Shown here piece after piece: positions 8,903 through 18,018 of a stretch of DNA of 64,000 nt (position 1 is its first letter; the number at the start of each line of letters is the position of its first letter). The translations under genes and the position numbers were made by a program. Under the pieces are notes generated by a model that saw only the letters and a program-made list of their open reading frames with translations, did no database searches and was not told where the DNA came from. This DNA comes from Thermosporothrix hazakensis (lineage in GTDB: Bacteria > Chloroflexota > Ktedonobacteria > Ktedonobacterales > Ktedonobacteraceae): contig NZ_QKUF01000011.1 in assembly GCF_003253565.1 (NCBI RefSeq), positions 62,001-126,000 on the forward strand. Reading direction: 5' to 3'.

Positions 8903-10558
8903 CTAGCTGACTGCCTGTGCTGCGGATCGGCCTGCCGTGCGTCCTGAGAAAATACAACCGCCCAGAAAGGTTCCTTCCAGTGCCCGATAGCCATGCATGC
9001 CACCGCCGCCAAAGCCGGTTACTTCGCCCGCAGCATAGAGGCCCGGGATTGCTTGATTGTCTGCTTTCAACACACGCCCGGAGAGGTCTGTTTTGATACC
9101 ACCGAGCGTTTTGCGTGTCAGGATTGAGAGGCGGACTGCGATCAATGGCCCGGCGGAGGGGTCAAGCAGGCGGTGCGGCCTGGCGACGCGGATGATCCGA
9201 TCTCCCAGGAACGCCCGTGCGCCACGAATAGCAGTCACCTGGGCGTCCTTACTGAAGGGATTCAGGATCTCACGGTCGCGGGCGACAACCTCTCGTTCCA
9301 GTTCGGCAGCGTCGATGAGCTCTTCGCCGGTCAGTTGGTTCATGGCGCGCACCAGATCGGATAGCTTGCGCTCAACGAGGAAATCGACACCCTTCTGCTT
9401 GAATGCTTCGATGGGCCCGGGAGCGCCCGGCAACACGCGGCTCAGCGTTTTCGCAAGGCTGCGTCCGGTCAAATCGGGGTTCTGTTCGGAGCCGGACAGT
9501 GCAAACTCACGCTCAATGATGCGCTGGTTGAGCAGGAACCAGGAATGTTCATAGCCCGAAGTGGTGATATGTTGCAGCGCTCCCAGCGTGTCGAATCCGG
9601 GGAAAAGCGGCACCGGTAGCCGTTTCCCGCGAGCGTCCAACCACAATGGAGACGGGCCGCTGAGAATACGAATGGCGTGCAGGCTCCAGATCGGCGCATA
9701 GTTGTGAATGCCTTCGGGGTAGTGCCACATGCGGTCAGGGTTGATGATATGGCCGCCGTTTGCCGCGACCACCTCCAGCATACGACCATCAACGTGATCG
9801 GGCACGCCTGAGAGGAGCTTTCGCGGCGCTGGCCCCAGGCGCTGAGGCCAGTTGCGGCGCACCAGTTCGTGGTTCGCGCCGATCCCTCCCGATGTGACGA
9901 TGACAGCCTGCGCTTTCAGGCTGAAGGTGCCTGTGACGGTGCGCGAACTGGGCATGCCACGTTCAATATTGCTCGGTTCCAGGATATCGCCTTCAACGCC
10001 CTCAACGACGCCGCCATTGAGGTGCAGCGCGGTGACACGATGCCGAAAGCGCAATGACACACGACCTTGCTTCTCTCCCTCGCGTACGCGCCAGACAAAC
10101 GGCTCCAGCACGCCCGGGCCGGTTCCCCAGGTGACGTGAAAGCGTGGAACCGAGTTCCCATGCCCGGTTGCAAGGTAGCCGCCGCGTTCGGCCCACTGCA
10201 CAATGGGAAAAACACGAATTCCGCGCGTATGCAGCCAGGAATATTTCTCTCCTGCTGCAAAGGCAACATACGCTTGTGCCCATTGACGCGGCCAATAATC
10301 CTCTTCCCTGTCGAAACCGGCAGTCCCTTGCCAGTCCTGCCAGGCCAGTTCGTATGAGTCGCGAATACCCAGACGGCGCTGCTCTGGCGAGTCGACGAAA
10401 AATAAGCCACCGAAAGACCAGAACGCCTGCCCGCCAAGTGAGCATTCAGGTTCCTGTTCAACGATGATGACCCGCCGCCCTGCGGCGATAAGCTCGGTAG
10501 CGGCCACCAGACCCGCCAGGCCTGCGCCAACAATTATAACATCTGCTTCGTCCTGCAT
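8903..10558 (-). CDS. FAD-binding dehydrogenase (fumarate reductase/ketosteroid dehydrogenase type)
   Basis: Flavoprotein of about 551 residues. The dinucleotide-binding motif VIIVGAGLAGLVAATELIAAG starts near residue 6, the flavin contact SLGGQAFWSFGGLFF follows, and the C terminus has IPGLYAAGEVTGFGGGGMHGYRALEG, the pattern of the succinate dehydrogenase/fumarate reductase flavoprotein superfamily. The start at 10558 is preferred because AAAGGAG precedes it; a longer frame begins at 10615. It is monocistronic and the substrate is unknown; steroid-like or keto compounds are possible by family. Confidence 0.85.
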   Translation of the reverse strand: MQDEADVIIVGAGLAGLVAATELIAAGRRVIIVEQEPECSLGGQAFWSFGGLFFVDSPEQRRLGIRDSYELAWQDWQGTAGFDREEDYWPRQWAQAYVAFAAGEKYSWLHTRGIRVFPIVQWAERGGYLATGHGNSVPRFHVTWGTGPGVLEPFVWRVREGEKQGRVSLRFRHRVTALHLNGGVVEGVEGDILEPSNIERGMPSSRTVTGTFSLKAQAVIVTSGGIGANHELVRRNWPQRLGPAPRKLLSGVPDHVDGRMLEVVAANGGHIINPDRMWHYPEGIHNYAPIWSLHAIRILSGPSPLWLDARGKRLPVPLFPGFDTLGALQHITTSGYEHSWFLLNQRIIEREFALSGSEQNPDLTGRSLAKTLSRVLPGAPGPIEAFKQKGVDFLVERKLSDLVRAMNQLTGEELIDAAELEREVVARDREILNPFSKDAQVTAIRGARAFLGDRIIRVARPHRLLDPSAGPLIAVRLSILTRKTLGGIKTDLSGRVLKADNQAIPGLYAAGEVTGFGGGGMHGYRALEGTFLGGCIFSGRTAGRSAAQAVS

Positions 10559-10694
10559 CTGCTGCTCTCCTTTCGCCCCGATGTCAAGAAATAGTTTCAT
10601 CTTTATGCATCTCATGCGAGATATTCTGTGATGTACTCTAAAACGTGCAGCAGGCCTCTGTCAAGCGGCTTGCCTTGCTCCGAACGGGTGTTTC

Positions 10695-10724
10695 TTGTCG
10701 AAAAAGAATTGTATATGATATAAT
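10695..10724 (+). promoter_or_regulatory. Promoter of the MazG-like gene
   Basis: TTGTCG at 10695-10700 and a perfect TATAAT at 10719-10724, 18 bases apart, 40 bases upstream of the start codon. Confidence 0.65.
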
Positions 10725-10764
10725 GCGCACTATTGTGAAAACAGTGAAATGAGGATAGACTATA

Positions 10765-11073
10765 GTGGAATTAAAGCACTTGTCGGAAGAAATAGAGGCT
10801 ATTTCAAAGGGCTATGCCGAAAAGTACGCGATTGAGCGCGACGCCACCTGGTTTCTCTTGAAGTTGCAGGAAGAGGTCGGCGAGCTGATCCAGAGCTATC
10901 TGATGCTCGCGGGCAAGGCGCGAAAGAAGGGAAAGACGCCTGAAGAGCTTCAAGCTGCATTTGAGGAAGAGGTTGCGGATGTTTTCTGCCAGACGCTTCT
11001 GCTTGCTCGCTTGCACCATATTGATATAGAGGAGGTCGTCAAGAAAAAGTGGTTATACTGGAAAAATGCCTGA
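10765..11073 (+). CDS. MazG-like nucleotide pyrophosphohydrolase
   Basis: Small all-helical protein of 102 residues. The metal-binding signature is visible as LQEEVGELIQSYL and, 40 residues on, EEEVADVFCQTLLLA, the EExxE...ExxD pattern of MazG/HisE-type pyrophosphohydrolases. These clear non-canonical or damaged nucleoside triphosphates, or act in histidine synthesis; no his genes lie nearby, so the house-cleaning role is more likely. It starts with GTG, with GAGG about ten bases upstream. It converges on the alkylation-repair gene. Confidence 0.8.
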   Translation: MELKHLSEEIEAISKGYAEKYAIERDATWFLLKLQEEVGELIQSYLMLAGKARKKGKTPEELQAAFEEEVADVFCQTLLLARLHHIDIEEVVKKKWLYWKNA

Positions 11074-11095
11074 AGAGATAACGCGAGAAATAGTG

Positions 11096-11126
11096 AAGCG
11101 GCCCGACAGGGAGAGTCCGGCCGCTT
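11096..11126. terminator. Hairpin between convergent genes
   Basis: AAGCGGCC (11096-11103) pairs with GGCCGCTT (11119-11126). A strong T-run is missing on either side, so terminator function for the convergent MazG-like and Ada-AlkA genes is likely but not certain. Confidence 0.5.
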
Positions 11127-11131
11127 GAATA

Positions 11132-12607
11132 TCATATTGTACCTGAAACACTTGTAAGGCTGGACCAGAGATAATGTGTCGCATATGCTCGCCACGGTCG
11201 CCACTGTTGCGAGCGCTGCTCAATTCCTTTGAGTGTTGTGGTCAGCCCAAGCCGCTCCAGAGCGCGCCTGAGAGCCAGATCTGTGGCAGGAAAGGCGTCC
11301 GGATCTCCCAGGGCGCGCATTGCGATATATGATGCAGTCCACGGACCGACTCCGGGCAGTTGCAGCAGTTGCTCGATTGTTTTTTCTCGGTTAATGGTAC
11401 GATCAAGCTGCAATCCGTGCTCGGCAACAGCATGCGAGAGCGCCTGGAGAGCGCGAATACGTCCATTTGTTAGCCCTTTGCCGGATAGATCTGCCCGAGC
11501 AAGCACCTGAGGCGATGGGAAGAAGTGCGTGAGTGTGCCCTGTGGCTCTTTGAGCGGCTCCCCAAGCGTGGTGACAAGCCTCCCGGCAAGCGTGCGCGCT
11601 CCCGCAACTGAGATCTGTTGACCTAGAATCGCACGAACGGCCAGCTCGAAGCCATCGACAGCCCCGGGGATGCGCAAACCGGGACGCGCGCTCACCAGAG
11701 GCGCAAGCAGCGGATCTTCTGAGAGTACCTCGGCGATGGCGCCTGGCATTGCATCCAGATCGAAAAGATGCCGACAGCGCTGCACAAGCAGGTTCAGGTC
11801 CTTGAGGTCGGAGAGGTGCAGGCGAAGCAAAACCGCGTGCTTGTGCTCCATTGGCCGTATCTCGATAATACCACGAGAATGAGGCAGAACAATGGTGCGG
11901 CGATAACAGCCGTTAACGACCTCTTCGACTCCAGCTATTGCTCGTTTCGCGAAATAGTCGAGTAGGGCACCGCTATCAAAAGGCGGGCGGTAGTGCAGGC
12001 GCAGTGTCAGCTTTCCCTCCCCATTTTGAGCCTCCTGAGGCCGGCGCCGAAAGGCCGAAGGGGGACAGGCAAACGTGGCCTGCATTGTCTCATTAAACTG
12101 GCGAATGCTGGCAAATCCAGCTATAAACGCAATTGTTGTGAGGGGCAGGTCTGTTTGATCGATCAGCAGGCGAGCAGTTTGGGCCCGCCGTGTCCGTGCA
12201 AGAGCCAGCGGCCCGACGCCTACTTCTGCCATCAGCTCACGATGCAGGTGGCGCGCACTTACCGATAGGCGGCTTGCTAAACCCTCAACGCCCTCCGTAT
12301 CAATGACGCCGTCTGCGATCAGGCGTAGGGCGCGGGCGACCAGATCTGCCCGCGTGTTCCAATCCGGTGAACCGGGGGCGGCCTCTGGATGGCAACGACG
12401 ACATGCCCGATATCCCGCCGCTTCCGCAGCCGCTGCACTGGGATAGAAGTGGACGTGCTGCGCATGGGGTGTCGTGGCCGGGCAGATAGGGCGACAATAG
12501 ATCCCCGTCGTGGTAACAGCGGTGAAAAAGAGCCCATCAAAACGAGCATCACGGCTACAAACGGCCCGATAGCATAGATCGAAATCGTGAATAATATGTT
12601 TGTCCAT
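11132..12607 (-). CDS. Ada-AlkA fusion: methyl-sensing regulator and 3-methyladenine DNA glycosylase
   Basis: Three modules in 491 residues. Residues 1-80 are the Ada zinc domain with Cys38, Cys42, Cys69 and Cys72, where Cys38 would accept methyl groups from DNA phosphotriesters. Residues about 85-185 are an AraC-type helix-turn-helix pair. Residues about 200-490 are an AlkA glycosylase with LPGVGPWTASYIAMRALG and the catalytic aspartate in DAFPATDLALRR. It should sense alkylation, activate transcription and excise alkylated bases. The separate methyltransferase Ogt is divergent, and the shared gap carries a large inverted repeat. Confidence 0.92.
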   Translation of the reverse strand: MDKHIIHDFDLCYRAVCSRDARFDGLFFTAVTTTGIYCRPICPATTPHAQHVHFYPSAAAAEAAGYRACRRCHPEAAPGSPDWNTRADLVARALRLIADGVIDTEGVEGLASRLSVSARHLHRELMAEVGVGPLALARTRRAQTARLLIDQTDLPLTTIAFIAGFASIRQFNETMQATFACPPSAFRRRPQEAQNGEGKLTLRLHYRPPFDSGALLDYFAKRAIAGVEEVVNGCYRRTIVLPHSRGIIEIRPMEHKHAVLLRLHLSDLKDLNLLVQRCRHLFDLDAMPGAIAEVLSEDPLLAPLVSARPGLRIPGAVDGFELAVRAILGQQISVAGARTLAGRLVTTLGEPLKEPQGTLTHFFPSPQVLARADLSGKGLTNGRIRALQALSHAVAEHGLQLDRTINREKTIEQLLQLPGVGPWTASYIAMRALGDPDAFPATDLALRRALERLGLTTTLKGIEQRSQQWRPWRAYATHYLWSSLTSVSGTI

Positions 12608-12640
12608 ATTCCTATCTTAATCGAAAATCGCCGCTGCTCC

Positions 12641-12700
12641 TGGCAAATTTCGGACATGGTGACGCGCCGCTTGGGAAACGGTCATGTCCGATTTTTGCCA
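12641..12700. promoter_or_regulatory. Inverted pair of 18-bp sites between alkylation-repair genes
   Basis: The right copy, CATGTCCGATTTTTGCCA (12683-12700), and the reverse complement of the left copy (12641-12658), CATGTCCGAAATTTGCCA, match at 16 of 18 bases. The copies are 24 bases apart and each points outward to its own gene, ending in TTGCCA, which can serve as a -35 element. This is what an AraC/Ada-type activator site at two divergent promoters would look like. Binding by the Ada-AlkA protein is inferred. Confidence 0.7.
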
Positions 12701-12799
12701 GTTTTTTCTCTGCTTCTGGTATATCATAGAGATCGATGACAACGCAAGGAGAGAAAGTACAGCGCGCTTCTGAAGCGGCTTGAAAGGGATTGAGATGCT

Positions 12800-13306
12800 A
12801 TGAAGAAACTCTCTATTGATACTATCCAAACGCCGATCGGTGGCGTCCTTCTGGTGGTGGATGATGGGCGTATCTGCTCGCTTGATTATGAGGATTATGA
12901 ACAGCGTATGTTGCTGCTGTTACGGCGTCGATATCGTGAGTTTGAACTTCAACGGGTTGTGGACCCGTGCGGCTTCAGTAGCCGTGTGCGCGCCTATTTC
13001 GCGGGTAATTACGCGGCCTTAAATGAACTTCCGGTGGTGACAGGTGGGACGGATTTTCAGCGACAGGTCTGGGAAGCTCTGCGGACCATTCCCGTTGGGA
13101 CAACACGAGCCTATGGAGAGCTGGCGAAGCAGCTTGGGAAGCCGAATGCAAGCCGTGCTGTTGGGGCCGCTAATGGGCTGAACCCGATCGCGATTATTGT
13201 GCCCTGTCATCGAGTGATCGGGGCAAATGCTGCATTGACTGGCTATGCTGGCGGGATTGCGCGTAAAGAATGGCTTTTGAGACATGAGGGAATAAGGGTA
13301 AAATGA
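12800..13306 (+). CDS. ogt: Methylated-DNA--protein-cysteine methyltransferase (Ogt)
   Basis: Suicide repair protein that removes methyl or alkyl groups from O6-alkylguanine. The active-site motif PCHRVIG puts the acceptor at Cys136. The preceding DNA-binding region TDFQRQVWEALRTIPVGTTRAYGELA and ASRAVGAANGLNP is typical. Its 168 residues match the Ogt type, without the Ada regulatory domain, which is instead fused to AlkA in the divergent gene. It likely shares induction through the inverted sites upstream. Confidence 0.95.
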   Translation: MKKLSIDTIQTPIGGVLLVVDDGRICSLDYEDYEQRMLLLLRRRYREFELQRVVDPCGFSSRVRAYFAGNYAALNELPVVTGGTDFQRQVWEALRTIPVGTTRAYGELAKQLGKPNASRAVGAANGLNPIAIIVPCHRVIGANAALTGYAGGIARKEWLLRHEGIRVK

Positions 13307-13464
13307 GCTGAAAAAGGGCATTCCTCTTTTTATGAAATGGAATGGATACATACTATGCAGTAATGGTAAATGGCTGTTAGACATTTTCCCGATTGGCTCT
13401 TGTTCCTTCTGATGTATTTCTGCAATACTGAGAAGGAATGAGCGAATGAAAGGATGCATCAGCT

Positions 13465-14358
13465 ATGCCGAGTTACCCGTTTTTCCAGATTGACTCTTTT
13501 ACATCGAGACCGCTTCATGGAAATGCCTGCGCGGTCTTGCTTGATACCGAAGATCTCGACGACGAACGTATGCTTGCTCTGGCACGAGAGATGAATCTGT
13601 CTGAGACGGCTTTTGTCCGGCGTTCACAGATTGCCGACTTCGCAGCTCGCTATTTTACACCTGCCGAAGAGATCCCGCTAGCCGGTCATCCGACGATTGC
13701 AACTGTGATGGCGCTGATTCTCTCGGGACGTCTGAAGCTGGAAAACGAGCATACGACGATCCAGCTTGAGCTGCGTGATGGGCCGATTCCCGTGGAGATT
13801 TTCAGCACACAGGGGCAGGTTGAACGAATCGTGATGACGCAACGGAAACCGCTCTTCTTGCGAACATATCGATCAGAAGACGTGATGCCAGCGTTTGGTC
13901 TCTCGCCGGAGGATGCACTTGCTTCTGTGCCGATCCAGACGGTCAGCACAGGGACACCGCAATTGATGATTCCGGTGCGCGATCATGCGGCGCTGCGTCG
14001 AGCCCGCCTCGATATGGCCGCATATGAGCGTCTTCGTGCGTCTGGCGACTTCTTCAGCCCTCATCTGTTCTGCCTGGGCGGAGTCACGCCAGAAGGGGCA
14101 ACCTTCGCCCGGCATTTCGGGGTACCTCCCGATACAATAGAAGATCCGGCAACCGGCTCTGCAACGGGCGGCATGGCTGCATATCTCTGGCACTATCGCT
14201 TGATCAAGCAATCGAACTTTGTCGCGGAACAGGGCCACTGGTTACAACGCCCCAGTCAATTATATGTGGAACTGGTGGGCGCACCTGATGCAATCGAGGC
14301 AGTGAAAGTAGGAGGAACGGCGGCACTGAGTATTCGAGGAGAAGTCGTTCTCAATTAA
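13465..14358 (+). CDS. PhzF family isomerase/epimerase-like protein
   Basis: Protein of 297 residues with the duplicated diaminopimelate-epimerase-like fold of the PhzF family. Hallmarks are the N-terminal FQIDSFTSRPLHGNACAVLL, the acidic active-site region MNLSETAFV, RYFTPAEEIPLAGHPTIAT, and the C-terminal IEDPATGSATGGMAAYLW. PhzF itself acts in phenazine synthesis, but no other phz genes are near, so a generic isomerase of unknown substrate is the safe reading. AAAGGA lies upstream of the ATG. Confidence 0.9.
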   Translation: MPSYPFFQIDSFTSRPLHGNACAVLLDTEDLDDERMLALAREMNLSETAFVRRSQIADFAARYFTPAEEIPLAGHPTIATVMALILSGRLKLENEHTTIQLELRDGPIPVEIFSTQGQVERIVMTQRKPLFLRTYRSEDVMPAFGLSPEDALASVPIQTVSTGTPQLMIPVRDHAALRRARLDMAAYERLRASGDFFSPHLFCLGGVTPEGATFARHFGVPPDTIEDPATGSATGGMAAYLWHYRLIKQSNFVAEQGHWLQRPSQLYVELVGAPDAIEAVKVGGTAALSIRGEVVLN

Positions 14359-14371
14359 TAGATCTGATCAA

Positions 14372-14421
14372 GCAAAAAGACGTGCATGGATTCATTATAA
14401 ATAAAATGATTGCATGCACGT
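14372..14421 (-). terminator. Terminator of the LysR gene
   Basis: ACGTGCATG (14380-14388) pairs with CATGCACGT (14413-14421), with further pairing inside. Read leftward, the stem is followed by CTTTTTGC, so it ends the minus-strand lysR transcript. Confidence 0.75.
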
Positions 14422-14550
14422 TATCGATCCGATAGAAGATCAATTATTTCTTTTCTGGTTGTGTTGAACTCCAGGTGGAATCCTCCTCTGCCGGAACGCA
14501 GCTCTGAATGCCTTTTGTAGCGCCTGATAGGTCGTCTAGCTTGTTCTGAT

Positions 14551-15438
14551 CTATGCTGCTGTCATTGTTTGCCGAAGTAGCGAGCTGAAGGCCTGAGCCG
14601 CCTTGCCCTGCGGGATGGGAATAGCACGTGTGATAAGGCCGAGGGGAAGGTGCAGGTGCAGATCCGAAACGTTCCGTATAACGATCCCGGGTGGTATCGA
14701 GTGCGTGGCGAGTTCTGGCACAAGGGCAATGCCTAAGCCCTGCTGCACGGCCTGCTTGATTACTTCAATGCTGCCAATCTCGATGTTGGTAGCAAGTGGA
14801 AGGCCACGCGCGACAAAGGCCTGCTCGATAGCGGAACGGTAGGCGCACGGCGGGTGTGTGAGGAGCAAGCATTCATCCTTGAGGTCGCTCAAGGTGATAG
14901 TTGGCTGCTGGCATAAAGGGTGCTGTTCGGAAAGGAGAAGCATGATAGGAGCAGTCTGAAGCGGCTCAAAGACGAGGCCCATATCAGTGGCAGGGGGAGT
15001 TGAAACACCCAGATCGATCTGATCGGCGGCAAGCTGCTCGTGTACATGAATAGTGCTGAGAACCTCGATCGTCAGTTGAATGCGCGGGTAGCGGGCACGA
15101 AACTTGCGTAGGATCTCGGGAAGATAGAGCCGTGCTACAGCTTCTATCATACCGATGCGAAGATGTCCGCTTTCTCCTGTCACGATGGCTGCGAGATCCT
15201 GCTGTAGCTGTGCAACTTGATTGATAACGTGCTGTGCGTGCATGAGCAGCGCCCGACCGGCTGGCGTAAGCTGAATCTTGCGGCGCTGTCGATCGAAAAG
15301 CTCCACTCCAAGCTCTTCCTCAAGCTGCTGAATTTGCAGCGAGATGGTGGACTGTGCATATTGAAGTCGCTCGGCTGCTCGAACAAAGCTACCTTCTTCG
15401 GCTATTGCTTTAAAAGTATTAAGTTGACGTAGATCCAT
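14551..15438 (-). CDS. LysR family transcriptional regulator
   Basis: Regulator of 295 residues, the normal length. The N-terminal winged helix is MDLRQLNTFKAIAEEGSFVRAAERLQYAQSTISLQIQQLEEELG-like over residues 1-60, followed by the linker helix and a periplasmic-binding-protein-like effector domain (residues about 90-290). It diverges from an SDR gene, the classic arrangement in which a LysR protein controls the neighbour. The 190-base gap is AT-rich and has a TTGA...TCAA inverted pair near 15512-15533 but no operator I can assign firmly. Confidence 0.92.
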   Translation of the reverse strand: MDLRQLNTFKAIAEEGSFVRAAERLQYAQSTISLQIQQLEEELGVELFDRQRRKIQLTPAGRALLMHAQHVINQVAQLQQDLAAIVTGESGHLRIGMIEAVARLYLPEILRKFRARYPRIQLTIEVLSTIHVHEQLAADQIDLGVSTPPATDMGLVFEPLQTAPIMLLLSEQHPLCQQPTITLSDLKDECLLLTHPPCAYRSAIEQAFVARGLPLATNIEIGSIEVIKQAVQQGLGIALVPELATHSIPPGIVIRNVSDLHLHLPLGLITRAIPIPQGKAAQAFSSLLRQTMTAA

Positions 15439-15628
15439 CTTTTTATTTCCTATGTCTGTTTTGTTGTAACCTGCAAAGATAATCTATCGGAAAAATCGAA
15501 TAATATCTTTGAGAAATTTGCCTTGTTCAATATATCATATCCTGCTATGCTTTGGGAAGTGGAACAAATCAGCGCACGAATAGTGTGGGGTGTCATAATA
15601 GAATTTATACAGATGAGGGAGTAACAAG

Positions 15629-16369
15629 ATGGATTTAAAGCAGAAAGTAGCATTGGTAACCGGCGGAGGCACCGGCATCGGCAGAGCAACAAGCATCGCG
15701 CTGGCAGAGCGAGGGGCACTTGTGGCGGTTAACTATTCGCGTTCGCAAGATGATGCCGAGGAAACGGTGCGCATGATTCAGCATAATGGAGGAACAGCAA
15801 TTACGATACAGGCAGATGTTTCACGTGATAGCGAAGTTCGTGCAATGGTCAATACCATTGTGCAGCAATTTGGCACCATTAATTTGCTGGTGAATAATGC
15901 CAGTCTCACGCACCATATTCCGCTGAATGACCTTGAAGCGGCTACTGAAGCTGTCTGGGATGAACTGTATGCCATCAATGTGAAGGGAATGTTCTTTTGT
16001 GCCCGGGCCGTTGCTCCTTTGATGAAACAGCAGAAAAGCGGTGCAATAGTGAATCTGGGAAGTATTGCGGGTTCGACCGGTTCCGGATCATCGTTGCCTT
16101 ACGCCGTCTCAAAGGCGGCTGTTCATGGGCTGACGAAATCATTGGCCCGAGCGCTTGCCCCGGAGATCAGAGTGTGTAGTGTGGCTCCTGGAGCTGTTTT
16201 AACGCGTTGGTGGGAAGGGAAAGAGGAACAGATGAAGCGTGTGGCAGGAAGCGCGCTTCTGGGGCACAGCGCGAGCACCGAAGACGTTGCGCGGCTGATT
16301 TGTGCTGTACTGGAACAAGAGTCGATGACAGGGCAGATTATCACGGTTGATAGCGGGCAGACGCTCTAG
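15629..16369 (+). CDS. SDR family oxidoreductase
   Basis: Classical short-chain dehydrogenase of 246 residues. Cofactor motif TGGGTGIGR near residues 11-19, the NNAS motif, the catalytic serine in NLGSIAG and the YAVSK Tyr-Lys pair are all present; the C terminus ends with TGQIITVDSGQTL. The sequence NYSRSQDDAEE after strand 2 suggests NADP(H) preference. It is likely the target of the divergent LysR regulator. The substrate is unknown; 3-oxoacyl- or sugar-type reductases are closest by motif. Confidence 0.9.
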   Translation: MDLKQKVALVTGGGTGIGRATSIALAERGALVAVNYSRSQDDAEETVRMIQHNGGTAITIQADVSRDSEVRAMVNTIVQQFGTINLLVNNASLTHHIPLNDLEAATEAVWDELYAINVKGMFFCARAVAPLMKQQKSGAIVNLGSIAGSTGSGSSLPYAVSKAAVHGLTKSLARALAPEIRVCSVAPGAVLTRWWEGKEEQMKRVAGSALLGHSASTEDVARLICAVLEQESMTGQIITVDSGQTL

Positions 16370-16416
16370 CTCTCTTTATACTGCACAAAGAATTCCAGCT
16401 ATACGGGAACAAGCAA

Positions 16417-16446
16417 GGAGAGAGACATCTACTGGTGCCTCTCTCC
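16417..16446. terminator. Hairpin between convergent genes
   Basis: GGAGAGAG (16417-16424) pairs with CTCTCTCC (16439-16446). No strong T-run follows in either direction. Position between the SDR and arabinofuranosidase genes suggests a bidirectional terminator. Confidence 0.45.
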
Positions 16447-16452
16447 GCTGTT

Positions 16453-17994
16453 CTACCCGAGCTGCCCCATCAGTCTGGTGATGCTGCCTGCTGGTAACTG
16501 GACACGCAGGCGTTGATCCCGCGCCTTGAGCGTCTGGGGAGGAGCAAGCTGCACCGTGTTGGGATGTGCAAAGGTGTTGTGCGCGTGCATGTCCTGAGCG
16601 GCCAGCGTCACCTTTTCGACCTCTGTCAGCTTGCCTTGATAGAGCTCTAGATCCAGCTCTACAGGCTGTGTTGGATGTGTATTGACGACTGTCACACAGA
16701 GGGTTCCGTTGCGCATGGAAGCCGAGCCATGAACAGCCTGAAGCGCGAAAGGCTGGCGATCAACCGAGCAGGAGCGGCACTGTTCCTCGGAGGCCTCTCC
16801 ATGACTGATAACCTCGGCTTGCGAGAGGAAACGCACTGCCTGTGCCCCCTGATGCGGCTGATAGAGCCGGAAGACGTGATACGTCGGCGTCTGAATACAG
16901 CGATCTCCCTCGACCAGCAACAACGCTTGCAGCACGTTTACCAACTGAGCAAGATTTGCCATAAAGACCTTATCAGCATGATTGTGGAAGGTATCAAGGG
17001 TTAAAGCTGCAACACAGGCATCGCGGATTGTATTCTGCTGATACAGGCCGCTCTCGGGCTTGCCAGGCTCGACCGGGTGCCACGTGCCCCATTCATCAAC
17101 GATCAGCTTGCACGCTCGCTTCGGGTCATACTCGTCCATGATACGACGATGACCGGTGATAATGCCCTCAATCGCGGCAGCCTTCGTCAACAGTTCCAGC
17201 CATTGCGATTCGGTATAGTCGGTGGCTGTGCCCGCCGAGCCACAATAATAGTGCGCGGCGAAGCCCTGAAGCGAGTTCAGGCGACAATGCGTGTGGTGGC
17301 GCGCCATATGCTCGAAGAAGCGACGTGTCCATTGCCAGTCGTTGCCGTTGGGGCCGCAGGCGATTGCCTCAACACGAGTTCCGGAATAGTTGTGTACAAA
17401 GGTGCGAAATCTGCTATACAGCCCGGCATACTCTTCAGGACTCATATTACCACCACAGCCCCAGTTCTCGTTTCCGATGCCCCAGAAGCGTACGTGAAAT
17501 GGCTCCTCCGCTCCGTTGGCGCGTCGCTCGTCTGCTAAAGCGGACCGACCGGCAAAATTGCAGTATTCGACCCAGTCGCGTAGCTCTGCCGGAGTGCCGG
17601 AGCCAAGATTACCGGCGAAGTATGGTTCTGCTCCTATTGCCCGACAAAAAGCGATAAACTCATGTGTCCCGAAGGAGTTGGGTTCCTCGGCCATGCCCCA
17701 GTTCGGGTTGAGGCGCAAGGGGCGACGTTCACGGGGGCCGATGCCGTCGCGCCAGTGGTAACCGTCAGCGAAGCAACCACCCGGCCAACGTAAGACAGGG
17801 ATCTGTAGAGGGCGTAAAGCTTCAATAACCGCGTTCCGAAGCCCGTTTGTATGCGGGATGTCCGCTTGCTCGCCAACATAGATGCCCGGGTATATTAAAT
17901 CGCCCAGATGCTCGGCAAAGTGTCCATGAAGATACGGTGATACCTGCCCAATCGGCTCCTGAGGCAGAACGACGACGCGTTGTACTGTCTCCAT
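16453..17994 (-). CDS. GH51 alpha-L-arabinofuranosidase
   Basis: Intracellular glycoside hydrolase of about 513 residues that releases terminal L-arabinofuranose from arabinan or arabinoxylan fragments. The N-terminal YLHGHFAEHLG and VLRWPGGCFADGYHWRDGIGP, the acid/base glutamate in FWGIGNENWGCGG and the nucleophile in LIVDEWGTWHP are GH51 signatures. No signal peptide is seen. The start at 17994 has AAAGGA six bases upstream; another ATG at 18000 abuts it. It is the third gene of a leftward run with the dehydrogenase and GntR genes. Confidence 0.92.
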   Translation of the reverse strand: METVQRVVVLPQEPIGQVSPYLHGHFAEHLGDLIYPGIYVGEQADIPHTNGLRNAVIEALRPLQIPVLRWPGGCFADGYHWRDGIGPRERRPLRLNPNWGMAEEPNSFGTHEFIAFCRAIGAEPYFAGNLGSGTPAELRDWVEYCNFAGRSALADERRANGAEEPFHVRFWGIGNENWGCGGNMSPEEYAGLYSRFRTFVHNYSGTRVEAIACGPNGNDWQWTRRFFEHMARHHTHCRLNSLQGFAAHYYCGSAGTATDYTESQWLELLTKAAAIEGIITGHRRIMDEYDPKRACKLIVDEWGTWHPVEPGKPESGLYQQNTIRDACVAALTLDTFHNHADKVFMANLAQLVNVLQALLLVEGDRCIQTPTYHVFRLYQPHQGAQAVRFLSQAEVISHGEASEEQCRSCSVDRQPFALQAVHGSASMRNGTLCVTVVNTHPTQPVELDLELYQGKLTEVEKVTLAAQDMHAHNTFAHPNTVQLAPPQTLKARDQRLRVQLPAGSITRLMGQLG

Positions 17995-18018
17995 ATACAT
18001 TCCTTTGCTAACAAATAC

